This document shows positions 30,195 through 42,032 of a stretch of 64,000 bases of DNA, one piece after another (position 1 is the first letter of the stretch; every line of letters starts with the position of its first letter). The stretch is from Litoditis marina (taxonomy: Eukaryota; Nematoda; Chromadorea; Rhabditida; Rhabditidae). Location: positions 1,946,214 through 2,010,213 of the forward strand of contig OZ038436.1 of assembly GCA_964036275.1 (NCBI GenBank), read 5' to 3'. The translations under genes and the position numbers were made by a program. The notes under the pieces are model-generated. The model was given only the letters and a program-made list of their open reading frames with translations, was not told where the DNA came from and made no database searches.

Positions 30195-30232
30195 CATGCA
30201 CTAGAATGTTCCAGCGTCTCCATATAAGGCAG
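30195..30232 (+). promoter_or_regulatory. Heat-shock-element-like motif plus TATA, copy 1
   Basis: 'ctagaatgttccag' contains GAAnnTTC, the core of a heat shock element, 7 bp before 'catataagg'. The surrounding 200 bp recurs at 31795-31985, and the core recurs inverted at 32686-32720. The conserved spacing between motif and TATA suggests a duplicated promoter. No coding sequence was identified downstream. Confidence 0.35.
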
Positions 30233-31299
30233 TCCAACCTTGCGGTCTGATGGATCTTTGACCGATTTACAAAAACTAACTGAAGACAACGTTCCTATGC
30301 TTAACTAGGATGTGAAGGGGTAACACAGTAATTTTTCCCTATTTTCTTCTCTTTCTCGAATAGCGAGTGCCACATTCTTCGAATTGAGATGAAAAAATCT
30401 GTCCCGAATAGGATATGGAGAAGATGTGAAACATACACTTGCGCCAGAAAACCGTTTGACCAAACGTTGATAATAGAAGGAGAGCGGTCTAGATCGACGC
30501 ATATCATACCAAACTATTTTCTTTCAATTATGCTTTTTTCGGGCACCTCATTAGCGCAATCAGCACAAGGTCCGATATATCATGAAAAATGTTGAAAAAC
30601 GCTGAATATAAATTTTTCGCGTCACTTTTCGAACGTTGACGGCAACACAAAAACAACTGTGACATAGTCGTAGCAAACTTGTATATTGATCTACACGGGA
30701 ATTTTGCGGCGACATGGAGGGGTCACCGGCGGGTCGCCCGACCATTTTAGGTCTTTTCACTCTGAACAATATATATAATGAACAGTTAAATTGTTTGTTG
30801 ATAAGCATCGAAGCCATAAACATCAAACGTTAAATTCTGAAAATAAAGTATCTCAAAATGTCAATCATTCTTCTGTTCTGTAAATTGTTCTGCTTATTAA
30901 GAAATGCTATTAACATTTTGAAGAAAATTAAATTAATTAATTTAAAGTTAAGAAAATTTAATAAAAATTAAATTCAGAATAAACATGAATATTCAAAGAC
31001 CATTGCGTTTTTAACTTTCGTTTCCGTTATGCCCATTGTTTCTGTTTTCTAGTACGCTATTAGTAGAGTGGACGAAACACTGAGATGCGTTAGTTTTTGT
31101 GTTTGGCGGCGTCCGATGAAGCTATTATGTTATCAGTTGAAGAGAAGTGATTTATATTTGTGAGAACTTAGTTTCTTGTACGGAACTTGGTTAGTTTCCA
31201 CACGAGTGTTACACAAAACAAAAAAAAAACATTTTAGTTTGCCAAACGGTGTGCGACGTACGCACCTTACCAAAAACCAATTAGACATGTTGAGTGGAA

Positions 31300-31500
31300 T
31301 GAAACTGAGTTTTGAGGGGTATTCAAACTGAAGTTCTGGTTTTACTGTACAGTCATACACAACTTTGGTTTGTGTTACTCTCTCTGAAAACGGTGAACAA
31401 GAATGGTACTCAACCATTTTCCGATTCTCTGATCTAGATGATTTGTTGTTCGTTTCGCTATTGTATTTGAACATGTCTTTCACGTTGGATGAAACACTAT
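31300..31500. repeat. Inverted repeat arm left of the assembly gap
   Basis: Reverse complement of 33137-33332, with differences. Shared words include 'gattctctgatctagatgat', 'acggtgaacaagaat' and 'gttttactgtacagt'. The gap at 32366-32565 and two promoter-like motifs lie between the arms, so the assembly failure may be caused by the palindrome. Confidence 0.65.
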
Positions 31501-31934
31501 GAGATTGAACTGCATGAAAAATGGAAAAGAAGGTCAATAACTCAAGAGGAAAATTAAAAATATAGTCTCGCAATTTTCCTGATCATACTGACACAATAAT
31601 TCAGAAAAAAAAAGCTTAAACTTTGATAAAATTCCGCTTACACTAAAAATATCTGAAATAATCATCATATATACTGTCGGTCAATTGCACAGTCACGTGA
31701 AACATGGTAAACACAGCAGAACTCAGAAACGTGCAATGCCAACCGTTTGAAATTTTCTAATGAATCTTCAAACCTCGAAATTAACGCGATAAGCGCTACC
31801 TGAGAGATTAAGTTCAACCGGTTCGAACTGGTTCGAAATCGTAAAGTAGTGTGAAACCTTATCTACTACAAAAAAGTTAAGTTCAAAGGCTAGCTTGGAG
31901 TGTGTTTCATTTTTCAGTTCGACAGAGCTGTTTC

Positions 31935-31967
31935 GTGCACTGGAATGTTGCGGCGTCTCCATATATC
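31935..31967 (+). promoter_or_regulatory. Heat-shock-element-like motif plus TATA, copy 2
   Basis: 'ctggaatgttgcggcgtctcc' followed by 'atatat' is the same arrangement as at 30195 with one core base changed. A diverged 190-bp context is shared. Confidence 0.3.
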
Positions 31968-32365
31968 GCCCAGTTGTGTGAACTTATTGATCCTGCTCTC
32001 GAAAAAACACAAACAATTATTATGAAAAAGTAAATACAGATAATACACGAATACACGAATAGTCTAGCTATGAATTGGTATTATATTCAACGGGAATGGA
32101 ATGCTCTAATATAATAGCGCAACTAACAAGGATTCATCTAGATCAGAGAATCTTGTAACTATTAAGTAACCTTATTACTCATTAAGTAACCGCCGTGTTC
32201 GGTTCTTAGCACAGGTAAATAGAGAATGGATTATCACACTGAAAATAAACATAAATTCAAGAAAAGTGGAACATAACAGCGAATCAAGAAAGATCGATGT
32301 GACATACACACTTATTTACTTTTTGCAGAAATTGGAGAAATCGACCAGACACAACGTAATCTATT

Positions 32366-32565
32366 NNNNNNNNNNNNNNNNNNNNNNNNNNNNNNNNNNN
32401 NNNNNNNNNNNNNNNNNNNNNNNNNNNNNNNNNNNNNNNNNNNNNNNNNNNNNNNNNNNNNNNNNNNNNNNNNNNNNNNNNNNNNNNNNNNNNNNNNNNN
32501 NNNNNNNNNNNNNNNNNNNNNNNNNNNNNNNNNNNNNNNNNNNNNNNNNNNNNNNNNNNNNNNNN
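32366..32565. other. Assembly gap (200 N)
   Basis: Exactly 200 undefined bases, probably a scaffold gap of nominal size. Frames crossing it are meaningless. Confidence 0.99.
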
Positions 32566-32685
32566 CCTTCACATGGAGTAAAGTAAACTTCGAAAACAAT
32601 AACATCTGAGCGCGTTTATGTTTTACTGTTATTTAAGCAGTTCTCGTCGCTAATCGTCGCTTTCATTAGCCGCGAATATTGGCGA

Positions 32686-32722
32686 AGTTATATAGAGACG
32701 TCGGAACATTCTAGTGCATGGA
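32686..32722 (-). promoter_or_regulatory. Heat-shock-element-like motif plus TATA, copy 3 (inverted)
   Basis: On the minus strand it reads 'gcactagaatgttccgacgtctctatataac', matching the two plus-strand copies. Together with copy 2 it forms a convergent pair around the assembly gap. Confidence 0.3.
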
Positions 32723-33136
32723 ACAAAGCAATTAAAAGACGTATAACTAGGTGTACTTACCCGTACTGTTGGAACATTATAAGACAACTAATGCAGATCA
32801 ATAAACTATTGAAATCATTCAAGAAAAATGAACGTTTTAAATGAATGACTTAATATTTTGATTGCGCATACAGCGCTGACTGAATCAATCAGAAACACTG
32901 AAAAGCGGGATACATGTGAATAATTGATAGAAATTCTGTTAAAAAAAATTGAACGAGGCAGACTTCTTTAACGAAATGAAATTGCCACCAACCATACAAA
33001 CTTTCGTTTATTTTGATTTATCGCCCACATGCTCCGTGAAAAAAAAATATTCGTTTTCCGTGGAAATTCGTCGAAAAATTGGTCTGCAATTGAGCAAGGA
33101 ACAGTGGAAACGTACAGAAATAATCTGACTATAAAT

Positions 33137-33332
33137 GGTCTTTCATCCAACGTGAAAAGGATATTCAAATACAATAGCGAAACGAACAACAAATCATCTA
33201 GATCAGAGAATTAGAAAATGGTTGAGTAATATTCTTGTTCACCGTTTTCAGAGAGAGTGAAACTAACCAAAATTGTGCATTACTGTACAGTAAAACCAGA
33301 ACTTTAGTTTGAATACCCCTAAAACTCAGTAA
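33137..33332. repeat. Inverted repeat arm right of the assembly gap
   Basis: Partner of 31300-31500. Both arms code for similar short frames ('KYNSETNNKSSRSEN') in opposite directions, so an exon may have been copied, but no gene model holds. Confidence 0.65.
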
Positions 33333-33443
33333 GTCAATTGCAAAATTTACAAGAAGTCATAGAAACATCTGGAGGGAAAAAGTTATCTGAAAATGTTGGA
33401 TGACCCGGAATTTCGATTCTGCCACACATATTACATCTAAACC

Positions 33444-34515
33444 GAACATAATTCTATTTGTCGTTGACCAGAAGACTATTTGTTAGCATAATACAACAAT
33501 GAGTGCAGTTGAGGTTATGAAGAAGATGTGAAACCTGCACTTGCGCCAAACGATCGCGTTACGAAACATTTATATTATAGCGTATTATAGCGTCCGGAAA
33601 AGGCAATATGTCATATTGGTTGAACGATGCAGAGCGAGCAGTCGTTGATCACTTGTCAACATGTGAGAGAGTGTGTAGGTCAAAGATAAGCAGACGAAAC
33701 GCGCCCCATCCAAACCTTGCCCCATCCGAAATTGATTGTATGGTGTCCACAACGGTCATGTATTCAACTAGATAGCTAAGTGTTTTATGCCAGAACATCC
33801 GTCACTGAAACGATAACATTTTGGTGCGAAAAGTTCTATGAGATTGCATAAACCACAATATATCATTTTACACACTATAACCAATGTTTCACTCTCAAAA
33901 TGCCATTTCTACAGAGAAGTAGATTCGATTTGATGGAAATTCCAAGGCGGGAAGAACTTCCATAAACAAAAATCGAATTCTGCCTGAGCTATTTTTTTGC
34001 TGTTCTGATGTGTTTTAGGTCTGATTTCGGTGAGCTTTTGATGCAGTTAAGAGGTTTGTGAGCTATGTCACAACTATTATTCCATCCAACCATTTAACTT
34101 TTTAAGCAGAAAACGCTCCAGTAACCATACACCTGCCATAAAACTAGTCTCTTTTCGGTACTTCAAACAATTTATATATTCCGGATATTTGTCCACTATA
34201 TTCCGGATATTTGTCCACCACGTGCACGTATTATGAACCCAGCCATAGAGACATAGAATTATATCTGATAATAGTTTCTCATTGGCTACACGGAAACGAT
34301 TGAGGGGTGATTTTTAAAACTATTTCAAGTGAAATCGATTTTGCTCGGAGAAAACATGAAAGCACGTAATTCATTTGTTCTATGAATGGTATACAGGCGA
34401 ATGCGACGGCAGGAACAGGGTCACTTGATGAGATGGGGTTATATAGAGAGCGTGCAACATTTGAGTATTGTACGGCATGAATGGCTGCGTGCAAACCTTT
34501 TCACACGAAAAATAG
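33444..34515 (+). repeat. Large repeat copy B, first segment
   Basis: Nearly identical to copy A 13009-13113 plus 15349-16290, without the TTA transposon. It ends at the MULE-like insertion. Confidence 0.85.
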
Positions 34516-36493
34516 GGTTTCATGTCGATTACCCCCCTCGACTAAAAGAGGTCAATTCAATTAGCGAGACAACCAGTAGAATGGCACCCGGGGTAGGTAA
34601 GCGGTATGTCTTTGAATGGCGGCAAGCGTTTGATTATGTTCTGCGCATCCCTAATTGGCATACTATCTAACAGGGAGCGGAATTTGAAAATAAAAGTTAG
34701 CTTACTAGTTACACTGTAATTCTCAAAGTAAACGAAAACTTGTAGTGAATACATCATTTCAAAGCATGGGGACTCATGAAAACGATCACATGTTTTGTAG
34801 ATGCTGTAGTTTTTCCTTGTGGTGTGTAAATAAGGGTAAGCTCATGTAAAGTGACGCTAGTCAAAAATTCTAGGGAAGCTTTCATATAATCCGTTTCTAT
34901 TCTACGTGACTTACATAACTAACTCGTGCTCAGAGTTTCCGTTTGAAAAAAATTGAAAAAAGACAGAGCGATAAGGTTGTGAGAAAGTGTTATGTAGAGT
35001 CTGTATCAACGCCACTAGGTGATTTTATTTTGTTTAACATGAGGTGCGAATTCGGAGCCAACTTCGTACGACCCCCCACTTCAGCAGGCCATATAACAGG
35101 CGCGAAACTATCGTAAATCAAAATTTTTACTATGATAGCACGTAGTCAATAACATTCCAAGATTGTGCATCTTTCGTTGGTTTCCCTAATTTTCAGAGGG
35201 GTTCCAACCTGGAATGTTGATTTCACATAAAGCTCGTCGATTGTTGAAGCGAGTAAGCAAGTGTAGTTCAAGATAAACTACAGTTGCAACCCCAACCAGT
35301 ATACTTGTTCGGACAACATAGCTTTCTGTTCTAGGTATTACATTGTTAGCAGCGTAGATTTTTTAGTGGGTCACTCATATCTAAATCAACTACAACGAAC
35401 ACCAACAACGCTTAGTCAGTAGTGGTCTCATCAAAGTTTTTTGAAAGTTCAACCGTCGTAATAGTCTCAATTGGTGGGTCAGTAACCGCGATCGGCTTGT
35501 ACGGTTCTTAGATTGAACTTAAGCACACTTAGTCTCGTCTCATTGACTTTAATTTGATATAGGTCGGTTGATGTAGGACTAGCACAAAAATCTCCTATAA
35601 TGTTTGTATGCGTTGCTCTTTCATGATGATCAGCAACTAAATTTTCAGTGATGATAAACATAAGCGGCTTGGTTTTGTTTATTCGTGAAGGAAAGTGTGC
35701 GATAATCCAGAAGACTTACCACAAAAATAAAAAGAAACATTTGTTATTCAATCATTACGATGAGGCGATTTCTTTATTCAACCCGGTATTTTATTGACGC
35801 TATCAGTTAAACATTAACCAGGTTACTTGGTTAACTCTTTTGTAAACCACTTGTTAATGGTTAACCCCTAATTTCCCCCAAAAGACATTGTAAAAAAAAA
35901 GGGTAAACAAAAGGGTTGACCAGTTAACCCGGGTAAGGTTTCCTGATAGGGTTAACGAAATACCGGGTTCCTGATGGAATTGGCCTTCCTATGAACTCCA
36001 TTTGAAAAGTTATGAAACCAGAAAATAATTCTCAAAAAATGAAGAGTTCTCATTTACCGAACTACCGTAGTTAAAGTATTAATAATGACAGTCTCGCGCC
36101 CAAATATTCTTATCTTCATGGAAAGCTAAAGTTCGGTATTCCGTATTTTGTACACGCACGATGATAAAGTGCTGAATGTTATATATTTACTGAAATGATT
36201 CAAGAATCATTTCATAATGTTAGTACTATATTTTTGCAGCTTTTCAACTGTATGATTGTCATAGGTAACTAATAACTATAGAGTAGTTCAAAAATGTATC
36301 GCTCACCCTATAAGATTTCTAAGTAATCTTTTACGCTCTGTGACTTAATAAATGTACGCTAGCTAGCTTTCCATTACCATGACTGTCACCCCTGGTATCA
36401 ATTCAGAGAGACGACCATCAAACACCTCTGGTGCTAATTAAGAGAGACGACCATCAGGGGGTGAAGGAAGGGGGGGGGAATCGACGTAAGACC
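34516..36493. mobile_element. MULE-like non-autonomous transposon with 9-bp target duplication
   Basis: Copies A, A2 and C read 'cacgaaaaatagcactac' without interruption. Copy B has 1978 bp inserted and GAAAAATAG duplicated (34507-34515 and 36494-36502). The ends are imperfect inverted repeats, GGTTTCATGTCGATTACCCC against GGTCTTACGTCGATTCCCCC. A 9-bp duplication is typical of Mutator-like elements. The interior has no transposase. It contains a GGTTAACC foldback cluster (35808-35975) and a tandem 'agagacgaccatca' (36407-36450). Confidence 0.82.
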
Positions 36494-36613
36494 GAAAAAT
36501 AGCACTACTTGTCAGATATCACGAAGAGTGAGGTGAGCACTTTCATTCCCAACAGGAACATTCGTTCGCGTGCACTTATCGCTTTAAGAAGATACTAGCA
36601 AGTCACTGAATGA

Positions 36614-36827
36614 ATGCCATTGAAACATTTGATTGTCCAATATGATGTATTCTATAAAGGAGAGGGCCAAGAACCACTCACTAGAGGTGTTACTAGAAAG
36701 AGCTGTGTGATACTTGATGATTACCGCCTCGTAAGAAGGTAAGATGAATGAATAAATATGTAAATGTGAAAATTTCAAAATCTTCAAAGACGCTATCATG
36801 AATTCTGAAGAGGAGACGACATCAATA
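36614..36827 (+). CDS. Candidate two-exon gene (block F, copy B)
   Basis: Exon 1 (36614-36738) is open for 41 codons as in copy A, with one Arg/Lys change. The donor is a better GTAAGA. The intron is 51 bp, and exon 2 meets the same TGA. Copy B lost about 120 bp just downstream (at 36868), between short direct repeats. Confidence 0.35.
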
Positions 36828-36984
36828 GTAAAAGCAGCAAGTTTTTCGTAATGTAAAAGTAAATACTTGTGAGTTGGTAGAGTTGTTTCAGCTATCCTGT
36901 ACGAAAAAAAAAGATTTCGATCAGCAAAACACTGATTTCAGAATTTATCATTTCATATACCACTAATGACTGTGTGAAACTTCA

Positions 36985-37480
36985 GTTGTTGTTATGTTGA
37001 AAGATTCTACAATAAAACAGATCAGATTCCGCCCGAGACTGGTTCTTTTATTGTCAAATCGAGGATGTATTTTGGTATTCGAACAAAATTCAAAGTGCCG
37101 GATGAAAATAACCACGAGCCTCTAATGAAGCCAATTACATTATTTGTAAACTATTCCCTAAACAGTTTTTCATAGAGTTAAATGTGTTTCGTACGACGCG
37201 ATTACGTAGACCACTCGAGCGTTGTACGCATTCTATTTCAGTGAGCTACACCGTTAATAGCAATGAATAGGTGGTTTTCGTTCACGATACCGATAATACT
37301 AATACGCCTTCCAAAAAACATGGTTCCATTTATTATCCATTTGTTTCATCTTATATAGGATTCTTTTGTAGTTTAAATACTTTTTACTAGCTTTTTGCTA
37401 CAGAAAAGAAGATACCGCGAGAACGCAAGATAATGTGATAAAAAACTTAACACGGTCGAATGTTTTGGGTCAGCATTAAG
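36985..37480 (+). pseudogene. Broken copy of the internal and last exon pair (copy B)
   Basis: Corresponds to 16904-17393 but has an in-frame TAG ('tca tag agt') and further base changes near the end of the 255-nt exon. The last exon ('ttgctacag' then AAAAGAAGATACC) is retained. Confidence 0.5.
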
Positions 37481-37904
37481 AATAGAAGACTTCTTCGAGC
37501 AGTATTGGTCAGAATTCTTGTTTAGATATAATCATAAACCATACATTCTACTTTTGAATGTGCCCACCTAACCAATTTGGTATCTCTCCAAATATACGGT
37601 AAAATGCAGATACTTGGTTTACGAAGCGAGTTATCCCCATTTTTACAGAGTTTTTTTTTGTACATGCTGTATCATATTTTGGGAAGAACATCCCTAGTAT
37701 TCATTCGGTAATAGTAGAATCTGAAATCAGGAAGAACAATAATTTTCCATAATCGTTACTCACTGTACCACAGTATCTGCTTTCGTGAGAGACTGTAATT
37801 CTTATTTGAAATTGCATAGCCCTATATTTACTCGTTCTCAAAAATTGTATCCTGAAAATATCCGTATACTGAGCCAAATGAGCTATTTGAGCTCAGTGAA
37901 CTTC

Positions 37905-39060
37905 TGGGGGAAATTGTGACAAGTAAAAGTTTCGGGAAAGCTCTGAGACTTCAATACGTCGTGCTCTACTCCTACTAATCTCCAAGAAAGTGTTTTCCAG
38001 AACGTATTTTTCAATTCTAAAACACGGAAACAACTTTTTAAATGTTTTGCTGCGTACTGTATTGGTGAAACAAGTGAAACAACGTATGAATTTTGTGCTA
38101 TTACCTCGTTCCAGAATGGCAATTTTTCTAGCATTCAGACTTTTTCTTCAGGAGTTACAGCAACGTTTTGTTCCCAGTTAAAGTAGATTGTTTGAAACTC
38201 CAACGACCAATAAACGTTTCGCTTGGTTGCGTAACGAAAAATACAAAACCATTATCGGCCTGAGTGTTTCATTGTCTCTAATGTAATGGCAAATCAGAGT
38301 CCTATTTGATATTCGGTGTGCATTTTTGCAAATTCAGTAAGATGTATTTCTTGAACGAAATGTGCTCCAAAGGGAAGTTGTTGTATCCCACTGAATGGGC
38401 CGGTTTTTTTTCAGTTTAAGGATTCCAATGTCTGCAGAACCTTACAGACACACAAACCCGACCAATTCATTTAGTTTTAAACTCTGCGTCTTCTGTTTTC
38501 CCAAAAATGTCGCACAAGTGAAGTTGCGTACGAAACGGTAACCTTGTTTTTTAATTACAAACACCTGCTCACAAAAAAGAGGAGGAAAGTACCGTGGGAC
38601 GAGAAAAGGAATAAATTGTATGAAAATGGCAAAAACGTTGAAGTAATGAGCTTTATTAAAACTGGAAAACTTCTTTTTCATCACCATTCCAACGCACGTT
38701 TTGGGCGGGTTACCGGTGACAAGTTCGAAACAGTTGTGTACCTAGTCGTTATGAGAACGTTTTCCCTCGTCTCATGTCTGCATAGGTTCAAAAAAACTAC
38801 TATACAGTATTGGCTAAAAATTGACCCAACTACGTGAACCCCCAAGGTAGCTCGGCACAGAAATTTATGTTGTCCCGTTTTCTCTACTTTTCACTTTTCA
38901 AATCTGGCGAGGAGAATAACTGAAATATACTTTATTATAAGAAATGGTTTATAAGACTAAATAAGACAGTACACAATCACCTTTGTCGGTTCACCAGCTT
39001 ATCGTATTTAAATTTTCAAAATGAAGGTAAAAACTGAAAATAAATTACAAATTACTCAAA
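37905..39060 (+). repeat. Block G, copy 3 (copy B)
   Basis: Close match to 17820-18960, including a plus-strand frame at 38544-38837. The frame differs in length between copies. No gene called. Confidence 0.75.
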
Positions 39061-39143
39061 TGAAGTGGTTTTAAAATGAGAATATTACTTACGGTACATT
39101 TCTTGTGGAAAAAGACTTCTTTCGCAACAAATTGAAAAGAGAA

Positions 39144-42010
39144 GATGAGTTCGGAATGTGTTGTGTTCTTCATCTCGAATAAGCGCACTGCAGTGTTTCG
39201 GTGGGTTTACTTACGCTTCCCAAACCGTTCGAACCAGTTATGTAATCAAACGTTATGGAAAGTACAAAATGTAAAGGTCGTAATGTTGTTTATAAAAGTC
39301 TGGTACTTTTTCTCTCCTCTGGCAACGTACCATTAAATGTTCCAGCAGATTTTTCACTGTGTTACAAGTTTCGAAAATGGTAAAACGTGGCTTTCACTCT
39401 CAGGAAGTGCGACAGCTCAGAGTTAATTGGTGGATTCGGGGAGAGAGTGTGCAGATCAGAGAGACGCAGACTGTCTCTGTTTATTTGCGGCCTGAATGAT
39501 CCCGCTCTCGTAGTTAGCCAATCACAGAAAACTGGCGGAACTGTTTCTTGGAGCAAAAATAGAACGCTGCCCAATCTTATTGGGGAGGACGAAAACTATA
39601 GCTTGTTGGGTGCCATCAACTACATCTACACCCTCTTGGGGACATCATTTAGAGAATATATATAATGAAATATTCAGCAGAAACTGCAGTTCCTAAGCTA
39701 AACTCAACTGGGAAATATTTACGAGCATAGGTGGAAATGAAGCTCATTCGAATGAATGAATATGTAAATGTCAAGTCTTGAAAGACGTTCTCATGGATTC
39801 TGGAGACGACACGCCGTCAACAGGCAAACCAGCAAGTTTTGGTCGAGTGAAATTGAAATCAAGATTCAAGATTCTAAGATGTATTCATTCACTTCATATT
39901 GTTACAATATGGTGTTCCTTTATGGCCATCCAGGTAACTCGGTAGTAGTGTACTACCCCACCATATACCACCGACCCCCCGTATTTCACACATTCGAATA
40001 ACACATCGATACTTTCATCCCCAGATTTGCCAACTACAAAAAATGAACTGGTATAGTGGTGGCCAACGGAGAGGCGAGAGAATACTGTATAAATCACTTT
40101 CCGCTGTGTACGCAGACTTGTCTTAAATAAAAAATCAGTGTGTTTAAAGATCAACCACGTTTCATGACTTAGTTATTTTGCTCCCCTATACTGCCTCAAT
40201 CATGAACTGAAGTATCCGATGTTTTGCTGTGTGAGAATATCTTTGTATTTTGATTTGCATACACCTGAAGATATTCGAGCCACAATTGATAACAACAAAC
40301 ACAGCACGTCTCCGAATCAATCGAATCAATCGTCTTGGCCCCTCGCTGAAATGGAAAACATCTCTTTTCTACCATCGATCTTCCTATTTCCCAATCGTAT
40401 AATCTAATTTCGTTATTTTCTTCCATAGTCCTCACCGATTAGAAGCTCAATTAACATGACAAAACTTTAAAATGACAGTTATAGAAATAAAACCTAAGAC
40501 TTTTCAAATTGTGAGTTATGTTGGGCAAAAGGTGAATTTTCAAGACAACACTTACTTTCCCAGAAGTTCTGGAATCGTCATTGGCATGATGCCAAGGTCT
40601 ATTTGGAAATGTGAAAATCTCATAGTTGCTAATTGCTCTCAGCTCTATGAGAACTACAGGTATATCATACCGCATGCTAACTTCACGTGACTACTCAAAT
40701 TACTTCTAGTATAACGCCACACGGTAGGTAATAGATATTTCAAGTTGGATCTCGGCGCAGGTTCGTGACAAATTGTCTGTTGAATAATCAATTAAGTTAT
40801 CTTTTTCTGAATTTCTGAAATGTGGTACATAACGAACGCTCTCACAGGTTCGACGTTTATTCAACTTTTATCAGATTCTCAACTTTCCCGTGTTTTTTGG
40901 CAGGTTTTGTTGAGATAACTACATCATCAGAAACTCTGTTCTCCAATTAACAAGCGGTTAGTTATCGTAGCTCTAATTACAGATTACAGGTATCTCATAT
41001 CGTAGTTTCCCAATGTCCAAGTGACCACGTCACCACATACCCAAATAGTGGTTCGGGCAATTAGCCAATTAAGTCTACACCCACATCTCAGAGAAACTCC
41101 AGTCATTCACAGCATTGTAGCACTAGTTGCGGTGCAACAGTCTTTGCTTCGACTACTACCCCGTTTTCGTGTTTTATTCTACATTAAGAACAGTTTTACC
41201 AAACTCTTCACTGACTGCTATGACAAATCTCGGGGGAGTTGCCCGTGGAAAATCTGGTACCAAGTCTTGCGGTAACGAGCTCCAGACTAAGTACCCCCCC
41301 CCCCCCCCCCCCTAAGTCCCATTTTCCGAAAACAGAACTTCTTCATCTTTCAACAAACGATGAGAAAATATATACTTTTAGATGTGAATTTCACACAAAT
41401 TTTCATTTTTCACTCAAAATTCATTTTTATCAAAGCTAAACCGCAGTTTCACCGCATTTAAGACCTAAAAGCTGGCGCGCAGCATTGATTTTTCGAGCCA
41501 GGCCTGAACCAATAAGCCACGCCGCCTTATGTCCCCCTCTAACTACCCCAGGTTCTGTCTGAGTACTCGATTGAAACTAAAATTTATTTTACAAACCACT
41601 CTGTTCACTTTATTTAAAATTCATCACACTACAATCTTTTTACACTGGAATGCCTATTAAGTAGGATTGTTAAGATCGACATCGAAAATCGTTCAAAGTC
41701 GAAAAAGTCGCATTTTTCGATCTTGAGATCAAAAATCGAAATTATTGAAATTTCGCCAAAATAGAAAAGTCGAGAATCAAAAAACAAAAACGTTTTTCAT
41801 AATCGATTAACAACCCTACTATTAAGTATTCTATTGCAAAACACATTTCACATGTTTCCAATACTCTTTACACGAGTATTCGTTTTGAACGTGAATTACC
41901 ACTCGTAATACAAGTTACTTTACCGGAACAGCGTCATTGTTGTATTTTCGGCATGTTTAACACGTTTTTTTCCATACGATTCTCACGTTGAACGTGCACA
42001 TAAAATAATT
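39144..42010 (+). repeat. Block H (copy B)
   Basis: Same order as 19070-21900. It contains the plus-strand model (from 39793), the antisense model (40417-39894, with a 9-bp in-frame insertion adding three residues) and the 72-residue ORF at 40472-40690 (Gln to Lys near the start). A C tract lies at 41294-41312. Confidence 0.7.
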
Positions 42011-42032
42011 TTGTTTGCAGATTTTCCCAAAT

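Noticed and set aside
32266..32605. Long ORFs on both strands across the gap
   Set aside because: They exist only because undefined bases contain no stop codons.
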